A DNA stretch of 64,000 bases, from NCBI GenBank assembly GCA_029465975.1, contig CM055742.1:4436056-4500055 (forward strand). The letters are read 5' to 3'. This DNA is from Dallia pectoralis. Lineage: Eukaryota; Chordata; Actinopteri; Esociformes; Umbridae. A program made the translations under genes and the position numbers. Positions 25,858-36,535 of the stretch are shown here, in pieces; within the stretch, counting starts at the first letter, position 1; each line of letters starts with the position of its first letter. A model generated the notes under the pieces. The model was not told the origin of the DNA and did no database searches. It worked only from the letters and a program-made list of their open reading frames with translations.

Positions 25858-25902
25858 CTGAGCGTTCAGAGGGCGCCTTTATCCACATTCATCTCTTTTT
25901 TA

Positions 25903-26110
25903 CTTCTCTCTCTCTCTCTCTCTCTCTCCCTCCCTCTCTCTCATTCTCTCTCTCTGTCCATCCCCGTCTCTTATTCCCTCTCCCTCCCTCTCTTTCATTC
26001 TCTCTCTCTATCTGTCTCTTACTTCCTCTGTCTTTCTCTCTCTTTTTCTCTCACCCTCTCCCTCCCTCTCTTTTATTCCCTCCCTCTCTCTCATTCTCTC
26101 GACCTCTCCG
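25903..26110. repeat. Interrupted TC-rich tract
   Basis: About 200 bp of nearly pure pyrimidine (CTCTCTC, CCCTCCCTC, TTTCTCTC) on the + strand. Such polypurine-polypyrimidine tracts can form triplex structures. Confidence 0.9.
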
Positions 26111-26530
26111 TCTCTTCCTTCCTCTGTCTCTCCAGTCGCTGCTCCTCGCCCCCCAGCTGTGCTTCTGAACTGTCAGGGCGCTCTGATAAGGGCTGATCGA
26201 TGGGCATCTCTCTGGCTCCGCTCTGACCTCACTCTGCTCCGCTGAGGGTTCACCGCTCGGGGCTGCAAGGGACAAGGGGCTCCCCTCCGACGGAGGCCCC
26301 CCGAACCAGTCTGGGAACTCCACAAGATCCCCACCCCCCCACCCCCCAAATCCCCACAAACCCTAACCGAGAGTCAGTGATTTAGTACCACATTCCCCTT
26401 CTGCTCCCTGTCTCTTGCCATCCTAGCCCAGGTCAGGACTACGCTACAGCTCAGCACATTTGCACCGGGCAACTGCTGTGAGTCCGTCTCACATGTGTGA
26501 GAATTAAAGAAAGATTTCAGACACAATAGC

Positions 26531-26714
26531 GAGAGAGATGGAGCGACAGAGATAGAGGGACAGACAGAGAGAGATGGAGCGACAGAGATAGAGGGACAGA
26601 CCGAGAGAGATGGAGCGACAGAGATAGAGGGACAGACAGAGAGAGATGGAGCGACAGAGATAGAGGGACAGACCGAGAGAGATGGAGCGACAGAGATAGA
26701 GGGACAGACAGAGA
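26531..26714. repeat. 36-bp minisatellite, 5 copies, alternating in pairs
   Basis: The unit contains GAGATGGAGCGACAGAGATA and GAGGGACAGAC. Successive units alternate between CAGACAG and CAGACCG, so the true period is 72 bp. Confidence 0.93.
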
Positions 26715-26777
26715 GGGTGAAGGCGTGCATTGAGCAAGTGAAATTCGGAGCAGAGCAGGTGTTGAGAGAAGGCTTCG

Positions 26778-27873
26778 GTAATGCTGCGGTTATGCTGTGG
26801 TAATGCTGTGGTAATGCTGTGGTAATGCTGTGTTAATGCTGTGGTGATGCTGTGATAATGCTGTGGTAATGCTGTGGTAATGCTGCGGTTATGCTGTGGT
26901 AATGCTGTGGTAATGCTGTGGTAATGCTGTGTTAATGCTGTGGTAATGCTGTGATAATGCTGTGGTAAAGCTGTGGTAATGCTGAGTTAATGCTGTGGTA
27001 ATGCTGTGGTAATGCTGTGTTAATGTGGTGGTAATGCTGTGGTAATTCTGCGGTTATGCTGTGATAATGCTGTGTTAATGTGGTGGTAATGCTGCGGTTA
27101 TGCTGCGGTAATGCTGTGATAATGCTGTGTTAATGCTGTGGTAATGCTGTGTTAATGTGGTGGTAATGCTGTGGTAATGCTGTGTTAATGCTGTGGTAAT
27201 GCTGTATTAATGCTGTGGTAATGCTGTGATAATGCTGTGGTAATGCTGTGGTAATGCTGTGGTAATGCTGTGGTAATGCTGTGCTAATGCTGTGGTAATG
27301 CTGTGTTATTGCTGTGGTAATGCTGTGATAATGCTGTGGTAATGCTGTGGTAATGCTAGGGTAATGCTGTGCTAATGCAGTGGTAATGCTGTATTAATGC
27401 TGTGGTAATGCTGTGGTAATGCTGTGTTAATGTGGTGGTAATGCTGTGGTAATGCTGTGGTAATGCTGTATTAATGCTGTGGTAATGCTGTGATAATGCT
27501 GTGGTAATGCTGTGGTAATGCTAGGGTAATGCTGTGCTAATGCTGTAGTAATGCTGTGTTAATGCTGTGGTAATGCTGTGATAATGCTGTGGTAATGCTG
27601 TGTTAATGCTGTGGTAATGCTGTGATAATGCTGTGGTAATGCTGTGGTAATGCTAGGGTAATGCTGTGCTAATGCTGTGGTAATGCTGTATTAATGCTGT
27701 GGTAATGCTGTGATAATGCTGTGGTAATGCTGTGGTAATGCTGTGTTAATGTGGTGGTAATGCTGTGGTAATGCTGTGTTAATGCTGTGGTAATGCTGTG
27801 TTAATGCTGTGGCAATGCTGTGGTAATGCTGTGGTAATGCTGTGGTAATGCTAGGGTAATGCTGTGCTAATGC
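26778..27873. repeat. 11-bp minisatellite TAATGCTGTGG, about 100 copies
   Basis: Eleven-bp units vary at the GG (GTGGTAATG, GTGTTAATG, GTGATAATG, GCGGTTATG, CTAGGGTAATG). The marker CTAGGG recurs at 27356, 27521, 27653 and 27851. These spacings (165, 132 and 198) are all multiples of 11, and the surrounding variant order is shared. This indicates segmental amplification within the array. Confidence 0.97.
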
Positions 27874-28124
27874 TTCGACGTAAAGGGAAGGAACAACAGA
27901 CAGCCGCCATCGCTCATACTGTTGCTGGACACAGGTTTGCTGCCATCAGCCAGGGGGGAGGAGTTAGACCTGACAAGGAAAATGCCACACGGTCAGTATT
28001 AACCCGGCCCGGCTGTCCTCGGCCCAGAGCGTAACCGTGGAGACCCATCCAGGTCTACCGTTTTGGCCCGGATGCTCAAAACCATCCCGCGTGTCACAAG
28101 CAATACCCTGTTCCCTAGAGGGTG

Positions 28125-28215
28125 GGCTACGTTTTACAAAGCCCCAAAGGGCCTGTGTTGATAACGAGTGCACTAGTGCGTAGGGAAGGGTGCAGTTGGG
28201 GACACGGGGCTCTGA
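28125..28215. repeat. Diverged short interspersed repeat of salmonid/pike type, copy 2
   Basis: Contains GGGCCTGTGTTGATAACGAG, TGCACTAGTGCGTAGGGAAG and GTGCAGTTGGGGACAC. It is the best preserved of the four copies I noticed and resembles a repeat I recall in salmonid and pike DNA with the core AGTAGTGCACTATATAGGGA. Identification is by eye. Confidence 0.5.
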
Positions 28216-28929
28216 AACGCAGCCTTGACTTTAACATAAACAGTGGGCCAGTGGCTGTTATGTTCGCACCGTCGTTTCTCTGGCCGGCTCCCAATGTTTA
28301 TAGACCACAATTCTTACAATCATTCAAACATTTTGCCGTTTTATAAACACACAGGAACACGTAGCGCCGGACCATAGGCGATTCGCTTGTAATATATCGC
28401 CTGATATTTACGAGATACCGTCATCTGCCGCTGTATTGAAGATGTGTTTCGTTATGTAGCCACACTTCAAACTTTCATTTCCGCAAGCTTTGTAGAGTTT
28501 TAAAGGGCAGATAAGAGTGTCTGCTAACGGACTTAAATACGTGATATCTAATTGTGCCAATGACCTGTCACATCGCCGCATCATCATCATCACCAAGATG
28601 GCGACGTGTCTTCCTCCTTGGCATTCACACAGAGCGGTTCAGCCTTGATCCACACACATCTTCCAACCAGAAACCATATAACCCCATGAGAGCACAACCG
28701 CGGATGAGACTGTTAAGCCTGAGTCAAGCCACGCCCGTGGGAGTGGCTAGACCGCGATGATACAACCAAACCCCTGCCGACGTTGCCGCCCCCACTGGCG
28801 TGTTGCATCGCATCATATAGATCCCTTCCGCAAGTAAGACGAGCAGCCCGGTCGGTCAACGGTCACGTCTAGACTGTGGTGGACCACTTGGTACCGCGGA
28901 AGATCCTGGCCCGCGAGCCCTCGAGTTTC

Positions 28930-29210
28930 TCTTTTTAAAAGCACGTCGGGGCAGAAGTGCCACTACTTATCTGTGTTTACGTGCATTTAACGTAATCTCG
29001 GCAGACGCATAAACATCCCATTAATAAAACGCACTCGGAGGACAGATCACAAAATAATTAAAGGGAAGAAGTTTGGGGAGGAATGTAAACTTCGCGAGGG
29101 CTTCAATTTGTGTTTATTATGAAACAGCTGTAAAGTGCTTGCTTCTCCTGCCAAATGTAAGCAGCTGTTTGTCACTTCAACTTAACATAAAGGACCACTA
29201 GAAATGGGGG
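28930..29210. promoter_or_regulatory. Candidate distal cis-regulatory element
   Basis: Single-copy island with CCCATTAATAAAACG, CAAAATAATTAAAGGG, TTTATTATGAAACAGCTG and AAGCAGCTGTTTGTCACTTC. It carries two CAGCTG E-boxes about 55 bp apart and several homeodomain words. Confidence 0.32.
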
Positions 29211-30419
29211 AAAAACCTACTTGGGGTTAATTTGGGGGAAACTGTTATTTTGTGTGTGTCCGTGTGTGTCTGTAGGAGGTTTGAACAACATGGTCTTGGC
29301 GTGCGTCTCTCATGCCATATGACCACCGAACTGTCTCTGTTATGAGTTACATCGACCAGTAGAAGCCTTCACCATAACGATGAGCACACACACACACACA
29401 CACACACGTAAACACACACACACACACACACACACACGTAAACACACACACTGCTTATTCCACTGTTCCAAGGCCAATATCAGCCAAAGCTAAATTTCTA
29501 AGCGTGGAGGATTTGAGTTTGGCTTGTTCTGCGGTGGAACCGTGTCTGTTGCATAGAACCGTGTCTATGGCCTGATTTACACCCCTTTATTTACACGAAA
29601 ACGTTAGCACAGAAGATCCCCGAGTAACTGATTCGGAGAAATCAATCTGCCGTAATCCTACGTTCCATAGTATGCAAGTTTCCAGCTATTACGTGTGATA
29701 CCTTGCAACGGGGCTGTTGAACCTCTCTCCACTGGCCAGGGATTAATCACAACGACCTAAACACACAGAAGCACACACACACACACACACGGCTTTAGCC
29801 GCTGAGAATCTGGCACGGTACCTCCGTACGGTAAACGAGATGAATCTGATAGAATCTAACCGTGTCCCAGTCTCTCAGTGTTTTAATAAGCCGGAGAAAA
29901 CAGCTTCAGTGGAGAAGACAAAGCTCCGTCGCTCTGCCTGACAGAGAAGAAGAACAAGCGTTTACATGTACCACAGGTTTATTTATCACCCTGTATCAAC
30001 CACCGAATGAGCGTCACCTAGCTATTGTATCCACGAATCACAGAATGTCCATTCCAAGGCACCGTAGAAATATGGCTTCTTATGTTAATGACAGGCCCCC
30101 TACGGCGATTTAGACTTTGTATTTAATTATTTGTCTCGCGAAGGTGACGACGGTCAGCTTTCGCATTCTCTTCGCGCAACGATCCGGAAGAAACGCACAA
30201 TCTAATAGAATCATAGTCGATCCACATTTAATCTCCTCTGAGGGAGATAACGGCGAATGTCAACTCGTGCTGTTGTGAGGAAGCTGTTCTGGCACGCTTT
30301 GTCCCAACATGGCCGAGTTATGTTTTGTCAAGACCACAACAAACACCCACATGACTATTTCGCTCCAGTCCGGTTGTGACGCTCCAGAGCTCTCAGCGAA
30401 AGGCATCTGGAACTACTTC

Positions 30420-30530
30420 ACGCATTCGGGGGCCAATCGGGGTGAGAAGTGCTGTGTAAAGGGGAGGGGCCCGCGCCAGAGCCAATGGGACGCTGACGTG
30501 TTTTAGTTTGCTATTGGACGGATCTAAACC
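30420..30530. promoter_or_regulatory. Promoter-like cluster of three CCAAT boxes with a GC-rich core
   Basis: GGCCAATCGGGG (CCAAT at 30433), GAGCCAATGGGACG (30482) and CTATTGGACGG (inverted, 30513) flank GGGGAGGGGCCCGCGCC and GCTGACGTG, a CRE-like half site. The 31-bp spacing between the last two boxes suits NF-Y bound promoters. No coding exon follows on either strand, so a non-coding transcript or enhancer promoter is possible. Confidence 0.33.
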
Positions 30531-30956
30531 GACGCCTTTCATAACACAAATACCGGTTGGTTGATCAGCCTTCAGAGCATCAGAAAGGTGAAATATGATT
30601 TGTTTACTTGGCTGTGAGACAGGCAATCACCAGTCAAACGCTGACACATCGACTCGCGCGCTTTCAAAGGGTTTATTCCGGGACGTCTGGTTAGGTGTCG
30701 CGCCATGTGGCTTCCCGGGCCTGAGACCAGGGTTCACTCCCCGGCTGGGCCCGTCACCCGCGGTCTCTCATCCAGCTGTCTCTCTCTTATGACTCCCACT
30801 CTGAATGAAAACACATGAAAAGCAACACGTGAAATAAGCGAATGTCCACTCAGACAAAGTAAATGCAAGTGCAACTCGTTTCCCCGTTGACAACGTAATC
30901 AAATGTGTTTCCACGTAAGTATTGCAGATAATATTATGCCATTAGGGAAGTGAGGC

Positions 30957-31696
30957 CAGTGCAATACGTACAGACCAGCCAGTGCACTACGTACACACCA
31001 GCCAGTGCACTACGTACACACCAGCCTGTGCACTACGTACACACCAACCTGTGCACTACGTACAGACCAGCCAGTGCACTACGTACACACCAGCCAGTGC
31101 ACTACGTACACACCAGCCAGTGCACTACGTACAGACCAGCCAGTGCACTACGTACACACCAGCCAGTGCACTACGTACACACCAACCTGTGCACTACGTA
31201 CACACCAGCCTGTGCACTACGTACACACCAACCTGTGCACTACGTACACACCAGCCAGTGCACTACGTACACACCAGCCAGTGCACTACGTACACACCAA
31301 CCTGTGCACTACGTACACACCAACCTGTGCACTACGTACACACCAACCTGTGCACTACGTACACACCAGCCAGTGCACTACGTACACACCAACCTGTGCA
31401 CTACGTACACACCAACCTGTGCACTACGTACACACCAGCCTGTGCACTACGTACACACCAGCCTGTGCACTACGTACACACCAACCTGTGCACTAAGTAC
31501 ACACCAGCCTGTGCACTACGTACACACCAGCCTGTGCACTACGTACACACCAGCCTGTGCACTACGTACACACCAGCCTGTGCACTACGTACACACCAGC
31601 CAGTGCACTACGTACACACCAGCCAGTGCACTACGTACACACCAGCCAGTGCACTACGTACACACCAGCCTGTGCACTACGTACACACCAGCCTGT
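30957..31696. repeat. 23-bp minisatellite with GTGCACTACGTACACACC, about 32 copies
   Basis: Units of 23 bp vary only between CAGCCA, CAGCCT and AACCT spacer forms. Each unit has two nested palindromes, GTGCAC and TACGTA, and one CpG. The unit lacks stops in all three forward frames, so plus-strand frames of up to 267 codons read CALRTHQPVHYVHT. These are not genes. Confidence 0.97.
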
Positions 31697-31931
31697 GAGT
31701 TGTCATTTCTGGGCCTTCCTCCGACACTAGCCTGGGGACGGTTTCCTTTTTAAGACTCGCTGCCTGGCAGGCTGGTCAAAGAGGCCACCAGTGAAGACGG
31801 AGCTATTTAAAGCCCAAACGTTCAGACCTGACAGTGATGTTGGTTCATAATCACTGCCGTGATTAAACCTATTTGACCTCCAGACGTACGCTCTGCCTTC
31901 ATGCACACACGCACATTCAAGTACGCTGGCA

Positions 31932-31932
31932 C

Positions 31933-31977
<45 letters not shown>
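31932..31977. repeat. (CA)n microsatellite
   Basis: CA run of about 45 bp followed at 31993 by a short TG run, so the two form an inverted pair. Confidence 0.95.
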
Positions 31978-31978
<1 letters not shown>

Positions 31979-32114
31979 CTGAGTAGAAGACAAGTGTGTG
32001 TGTGTGTGTGTTTCAGTGATTTGTATTTCTAATTAATAACGTGAATATCCTGTTGGGGCGTCTCTAGACTTGGAGTCTCCGGCTCTGATTCAGGCTGACT
32101 GAGAGCCACCAAGG

Positions 32115-32200
32115 CCGAGGTCAAAATGGCGCCCTATTTCCTAGACACTGTCCACGCGGGCGTCAAAACAAGGGGACGAGGCTACCATTAGGGACCAGTT
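32115..32200. repeat. Diverged short interspersed repeat of salmonid/pike type, copy 3
   Basis: AAAATGGCGCCCTATTTCCT and CTACCATTAGGGACCA match the two outer ends of the family as I recall it, in opposite orientation to copy 2. Confidence 0.45.
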
Positions 32201-32364
32201 TGTGAGTAAGAGCTAATGATAAGGTACTCTCCCTACCTCCATTCATCCCTAATGGACGCTATCTGCTGTTCCGCATTTCACTGAGAGTCATCTGTTTGAT
32301 TTGGGATGTGATATACTGCGCCTCATTACAGTAGCTGGTCGTTGTTGCTCCTTAAGGACTGGGC

Positions 32365-34312
32365 GGTGGTGGGTGGTGTGGTGGTGTGGTGGAGTGGTGG
32401 GTGGTGTGGTGGAGTGGTGGGTGGTGTGGTGTTTTGGTGGTGTGGTGGAGTGGTGGGTGGTGTGGTGTTGTGGTGGTGTGGTGGTGTGGTGGGTGGTGTG
32501 GTGTTGTGGTGGTGTGGTGGTGTGGTGGGTGGTGTGGTGTTGTGGTGGTGTGGTGGTGTGGTGGGTGGTGTGGTGTTGTGGTGGTGTGGTGGTGTGGTGG
32601 GTGGTGTGGTGTTGTGGTGGTGTGGTGGTGTGGTGGGTGGTGTGGTGGTGTGGTGGTGTGGTGGGTGGTGGGTGGTGGGTGGTGTGGTGTTGTGGTGGTG
32701 TGGTGGAGTGGTGGGTGGTGTGGTGTTGTGGTGGTGTGGTGGTGTGGTGGGTGGTGTGGTGGTGTGGTGGGTGGTGTGGTGGTGTGGTGGGTGGTGTGGT
32801 GGTGTGGTGTGGTGGTGGTGTGGTGATGTGGTGTGGTGGTGGTGTGGTGGTGTGGTGTGGTGGTTGTGTGGTGGTGTGGTGGATGGTGTGGTGGTGTGGT
32901 TGTGTGGTGGTGTGGTGGGTGGTGTGGTGGAGTGGTGGGTGGTGTGGTGTTGTGGTGGTGTGGTGGAGTGGTGGGTGGTGTGGTGGTGTGGTGGGTGGTG
33001 TGGTGTTGTGGTGGTGTGGTGGTGTGGTGGGTGGTGTGGTGTTGTGGTGGTGTGGTGGTGTGGTGGCTGGTGTGGTGGTGTGGTTGTGTGGTGGTGTGGT
33101 GGGTGGTGTGGTGGAGTGGTGGGTGGTGTGGTGTTGTGGTGGTGTGGTGGAGTGGTGGGTGTTGTGGTGTTGTGGTGGTGTGGTGGGTGGTGTGGTGTTG
33201 TGGTGGTGTGGTGGTGTGGTGGTGTGGTGGTGTGGTGGGTGGTGTGGTGTTGTGGTGGTGTGGTGGGTGGTGTGGTGTTGTGGTGGTGTGGTGGTGTGGT
33301 GGTGTGGTGGGTGGTGTGGTGTTGTGGTGGTGTGGTGGTGTGGTGGGTGGTGTGGTGTTGTGGTGGTGTGGTGGGTGGTGTGGTGTTGTGGTGGTGTGGT
33401 GGAGTGGTGGGTGGTGTGGTGTTGTGGTGGTGTGGTGGTGTGGTGGGTGGTGTGGTGTTGTGGTGGTGTGGTGGGTGGTGGGTGGTGGGTGGTGGTTGTG
33501 TGGTGGTGTGGTGGGTGGTGTGGTGGAGTGGTGGGTGGTGTGGTGGTGGGTGGTGTGGTTGTGTGGTGGTGTGGTGGGTGGTGTGGTGGTGTGGTGGGTG
33601 GTGTGGTGGTGTGGTGGGTGGTGTGGTGTTGTGGTGGTGGGTGGTGTGGTGTTGTGGTGGTGGGTGGTGTGGTGGTGTGGTTGTGTGGTGGTGTGGTGGG
33701 TGGTGTGGTTGTGTGGTGGTGTGGTGGGTGGTGTGGTGTTGTGGTGGTGTGGTGGTGTGGTGGTGTGGTGTGGTGGTGGTGTGGTGATGTGGTGTGGGTG
33801 GTGGTGATGGGTGATGGTGGTGGTGGGTGATGTGGTGTGGTGGTGTGTGTGGTGTGGTGGTTGGTGTGGTTGTGTGGTGGTGTGGTGGGTGGTGTGGTGG
33901 TGTGGTGGTGTGGTGATGTGGTGTGTGGTGGTGTGGTGATGTGGTGTGGTGGTGGTGTGGTGATGTGGTGTGGTGGTGGTGTGGTGATGTGGTGTGGTGG
34001 TGGTGTGGTGTTGTGGTGGGGTGGTGGTGTGGTGCTGTGGTGTGGTGGTGGTGTGGTGATGTGGTGTGGTGGTGGTGTGGTGATGTGGTGTGGTGGTTGT
34101 GTGGTGGTGTGGTGGGTGGTGTGGTTGTGTGGTGGTGTGGTGGGTGGTGTGGTGGTGTGGTGATGTGGTGTGGTGGTGGTGTGGTGATGTGGTGTGGTGG
34201 TGGTGTGGTGATGTGGTGTGGTGGTGGTGTGGTGATGTGGTGTGGTGGTGGTGTGGTGATGTGGTGTGGTGGTGGTGTGGTGATGTGGTGTGGTGGTGGT
34301 GTGGTGGTGTGT
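32365..34312. repeat. G/T-pure minisatellite of GTGGTGTGGTGG words, about 1.95 kb
   Basis: The + strand is almost only G and T over nearly 2 kb, with rare A (GTGGAGTGG, GTGATGTGG) and very rare C. Higher-order words such as GTGGGTGGTGTGGTGTTGTG recur. The frequent GGTGG and GGGTGG tracts make two-tetrad G-quadruplexes possible. Frames on both strands stay open for hundreds of codons (V/W/G/C on +, H/T/P on -) because stops are nearly impossible in this composition. These are not genes. Confidence 0.98.
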
Positions 34313-34787
34313 CCTCACAGTTTGAGCCAGTCGCCAGGCCAATCACTAGGTGTGAATTTTAACACTGGACTTAATTCACTGGCGTTTGCCTTGTCGTCAG
34401 CTAGAGTGACTCATTTACTACTGATGATGTCAGAGGGTGACAGGGCCTTGTTAGAGAACACTGCAGGCCCTCCCTCTCCTTCCACCTTGTTCCCTCTCTT
34501 TCCTAAGCTATCACCCTTTCCACTACAACTTTCTTTGACTGTCCTTTCTGCTCCTTCCAGTTTCTCCTTCATCTGACTTGCACCCCCTCCTCTCTATCTC
34601 CAGAACTGCAGTCTCTATCTCCCTGACTTGTCTCCCCATGCTACCATTCAACCTCCCAGGCCAGGGGGTCTTTGAAGGGCTTGTGGCAGTTTTGTCGGGT
34701 AACCCAGGCATGCTGTCCAGCCGCAGGGGTTAGATAACAGCCACAGCAGGTAGGATGGATCCCTGGTGATGCTCCGGTGAAGACAAG
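34313..34787. other. Short spacer between two arrays
   Basis: Mostly pyrimidine-rich DNA (34460-34640) with no recognisable exon. Confidence 0.5.
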
Positions 34788-35246
34788 GTAAATCCCTAGT
34801 ATATCCCTGGTAAATCCCTGGTAAATCCCTGGTGAAGCCCTGGTGAAGCCCTGGTATATCCCTGGTAAATCCCTGGTGAAGCCCTGGTAAATCCCTGGTG
34901 AAGCCCTGGTAAATCCCTGGTGAAGCCCTGGTAAATCCCTGGTGAAGCCCTGGTAAATCCCTGGTATATCCCTGGTAAATCCCTGGTGAAGCCCTGGTAA
35001 ATCCCTGGTGAAGCCCTGGTAAATCCCTGGTGAAGCCCTGGTAAATCCCTTGTAAACCCCTGCTGAAGCCCTGGTGAAGCCCTGGTAAATCCCTGGTGAA
35101 GCCCTGGAAAATCCATGGTAAATCCCTAGTAAATCCCTAGTAAATCCCTAGTAAATCCCTGGTGAAGCCCTAGGAAGCGCTGGCCCTGAAGCCCTTGTGA
35201 AGCCCTTGTGAAGCCCTTGTGAAGCCCTTGTGAAGCCCTTGTGAAG
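34788..35246. repeat. 11/22-bp minisatellite of AAATCCCTGGTGAAGCCCTGGT
   Basis: Two related 11-bp words, TAAATCCCTGG and TGAAGCCCTGG, alternate, sometimes with TATATCCCTGG. The 3' end switches to a run of GAAGCCCTTGT units. The minus-strand frame reading GLHQGFTRASPGIYQ is an artefact. Confidence 0.95.
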
Positions 35247-36141
35247 CCGCTCTAGAAGAGACACTGCATTTGTGGGACGTTTGGATGGAGAACTAATTTT
35301 TAATTAAGTGGTATTACAGTTTGTGTTCAAGTTGATTGCCGTTGGTAGAAACCTGTGGAGGGCAAATATAATGGAGGTGCTGAGGGAACGGTTCTGGTTT
35401 AAAAAGTAGGGGGGGGTGGACTAGTTGTGTCTGCCGATAGAAACGACGCTTTCCTCAAACCACCCAAAATAAAATTCCCTCCAATTTCTTCCGATTGAAG
35501 CTCTTAATTACACGAAAGGTAGGACTTTTTTTTTAAACGGAAAACAGCACCTTATAATTCCAACTAGAACTTTCCGCAGAGTTGGTCTGTGTGAACGTGG
35601 CTCAGAGAGAAGAAAAGCGAGGTACGTTCGAGACGCCACCCGCTAACCCATCAACAGCCAGACGGGATATGAAACATGAGACCAAAAGTGCGAAAATGTG
35701 TCTTAAACCAGCAGAGAGAGAGAGAGGAGTATAAAACACAAGTATTACGGTCTGCTGTGGCCTTGTCATCTGCAACGGGATGGGGGTCCCTTTCATGTTC
35801 ACCCCCAACCCCCCAGATGGGGAATAGAGGTTCCTATCCAAGGCCAGAGAGGGGAGGTGGGCTTCGGGGTTCATGAGGAGGGGTTGTGTCGTTAGGATAG
35901 TCACCCCTTAAGCCCCCACACACACACACACACATCCACACACACACAACCACAACCACAAACACACAACCACCACAGCCCATCCAGGCCTCCAGGCTGC
36001 CTGCACACATCCCAGGATAGATAACCCGCCTGGGGGCAGCCACCCAGCAGATCAAGGCTCATTATCAGTGTCTTCCTGGGTAGTGGGAGCTGAAGGAGAC
36101 GGCTGGCTGGCCCCCACCTGCCCTCCTCCATACCTCCCACA
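35247..36141. other. Gene-free spacer with a CA-rich tract
   Basis: Contains a GA tract near 35714 and CA/CCACAA words at 35920-35975. No exon is recognised. Confidence 0.5.
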
Positions 36142-36535
36142 GACACACCAGGGAGTATGACACACTAGGGAGTATGACGTACCGGGGAGTATGACGCACC
36201 GGGGAGTATGACGCACCAGGGATTATGACACACTAGGGAGTATGACGCAGTAGGCATTATGACACACTGGGGAGTATGACACACCGGGGAGTATGACACA
36301 CCGGGGAGTATGACGCACCAGGGAGTATGAAGCACCTGGGGAGTATGACGCACCAGGGAGTATGAAGCACCTGGGGAGTATGACGCACCGGGGAGTATGA
36401 AGCACCTGGGGAGTATGACGCACCGGGGAGTATGACGCACCGGGGAGTATGACGCACTAGGGAGTATGACAGTCTAGGGAGTATGACGCACTAGGGAGTA
36501 TGACGCACTAGGGTGTATGACACACTAGGGAGTAC
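36142..36535. repeat. 17-bp minisatellite GGGGAGTATGACGCACC
   Basis: About 22 units of 17 bp, some 18-19 bp with GAAGCACCTG, with variable CACCGG, CACCAG and CACTAG ends. Most units carry a CpG. Confidence 0.95.

Larger units (their letters stand above)
27874..30956. other. Gene-free stretch with candidate regulatory islands
   Basis: Includes CA tracts at 29385-29450 and 29774-29790, a diverged interspersed repeat at 28125-28215, an enhancer-like island at 28930-29210 and a promoter-like CCAAT cluster at 30420-30530. Short open frames here show no recognisable domain. Confidence 0.5.

Noticed and set aside
24494..25888. Minus-strand open frames of 376-464 codons reading CLCFCIYVCLSVFL
   Set aside because: All three minus-strand frames are open at once through the 22/24-bp array. 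The hydrophobic sequence is a by-product of the repeat unit.
30950..31753. Plus-strand frame of 267 codons with CALRTHQPVHYVHT repeats
   Set aside because: The 23-bp unit lacks stops in all frames, and three forward frames overlap. The non-repeat ends show no domain.
32288..34346. Open frames of up to 684 codons on both strands (H/T/P-rich and W/V/G/C-rich)
   Set aside because: They run through a G/T-pure tandem array in which stop codons are almost impossible. Frames on both strands overlap and no start context, splice signals or non-repetitive domain supports a protein.
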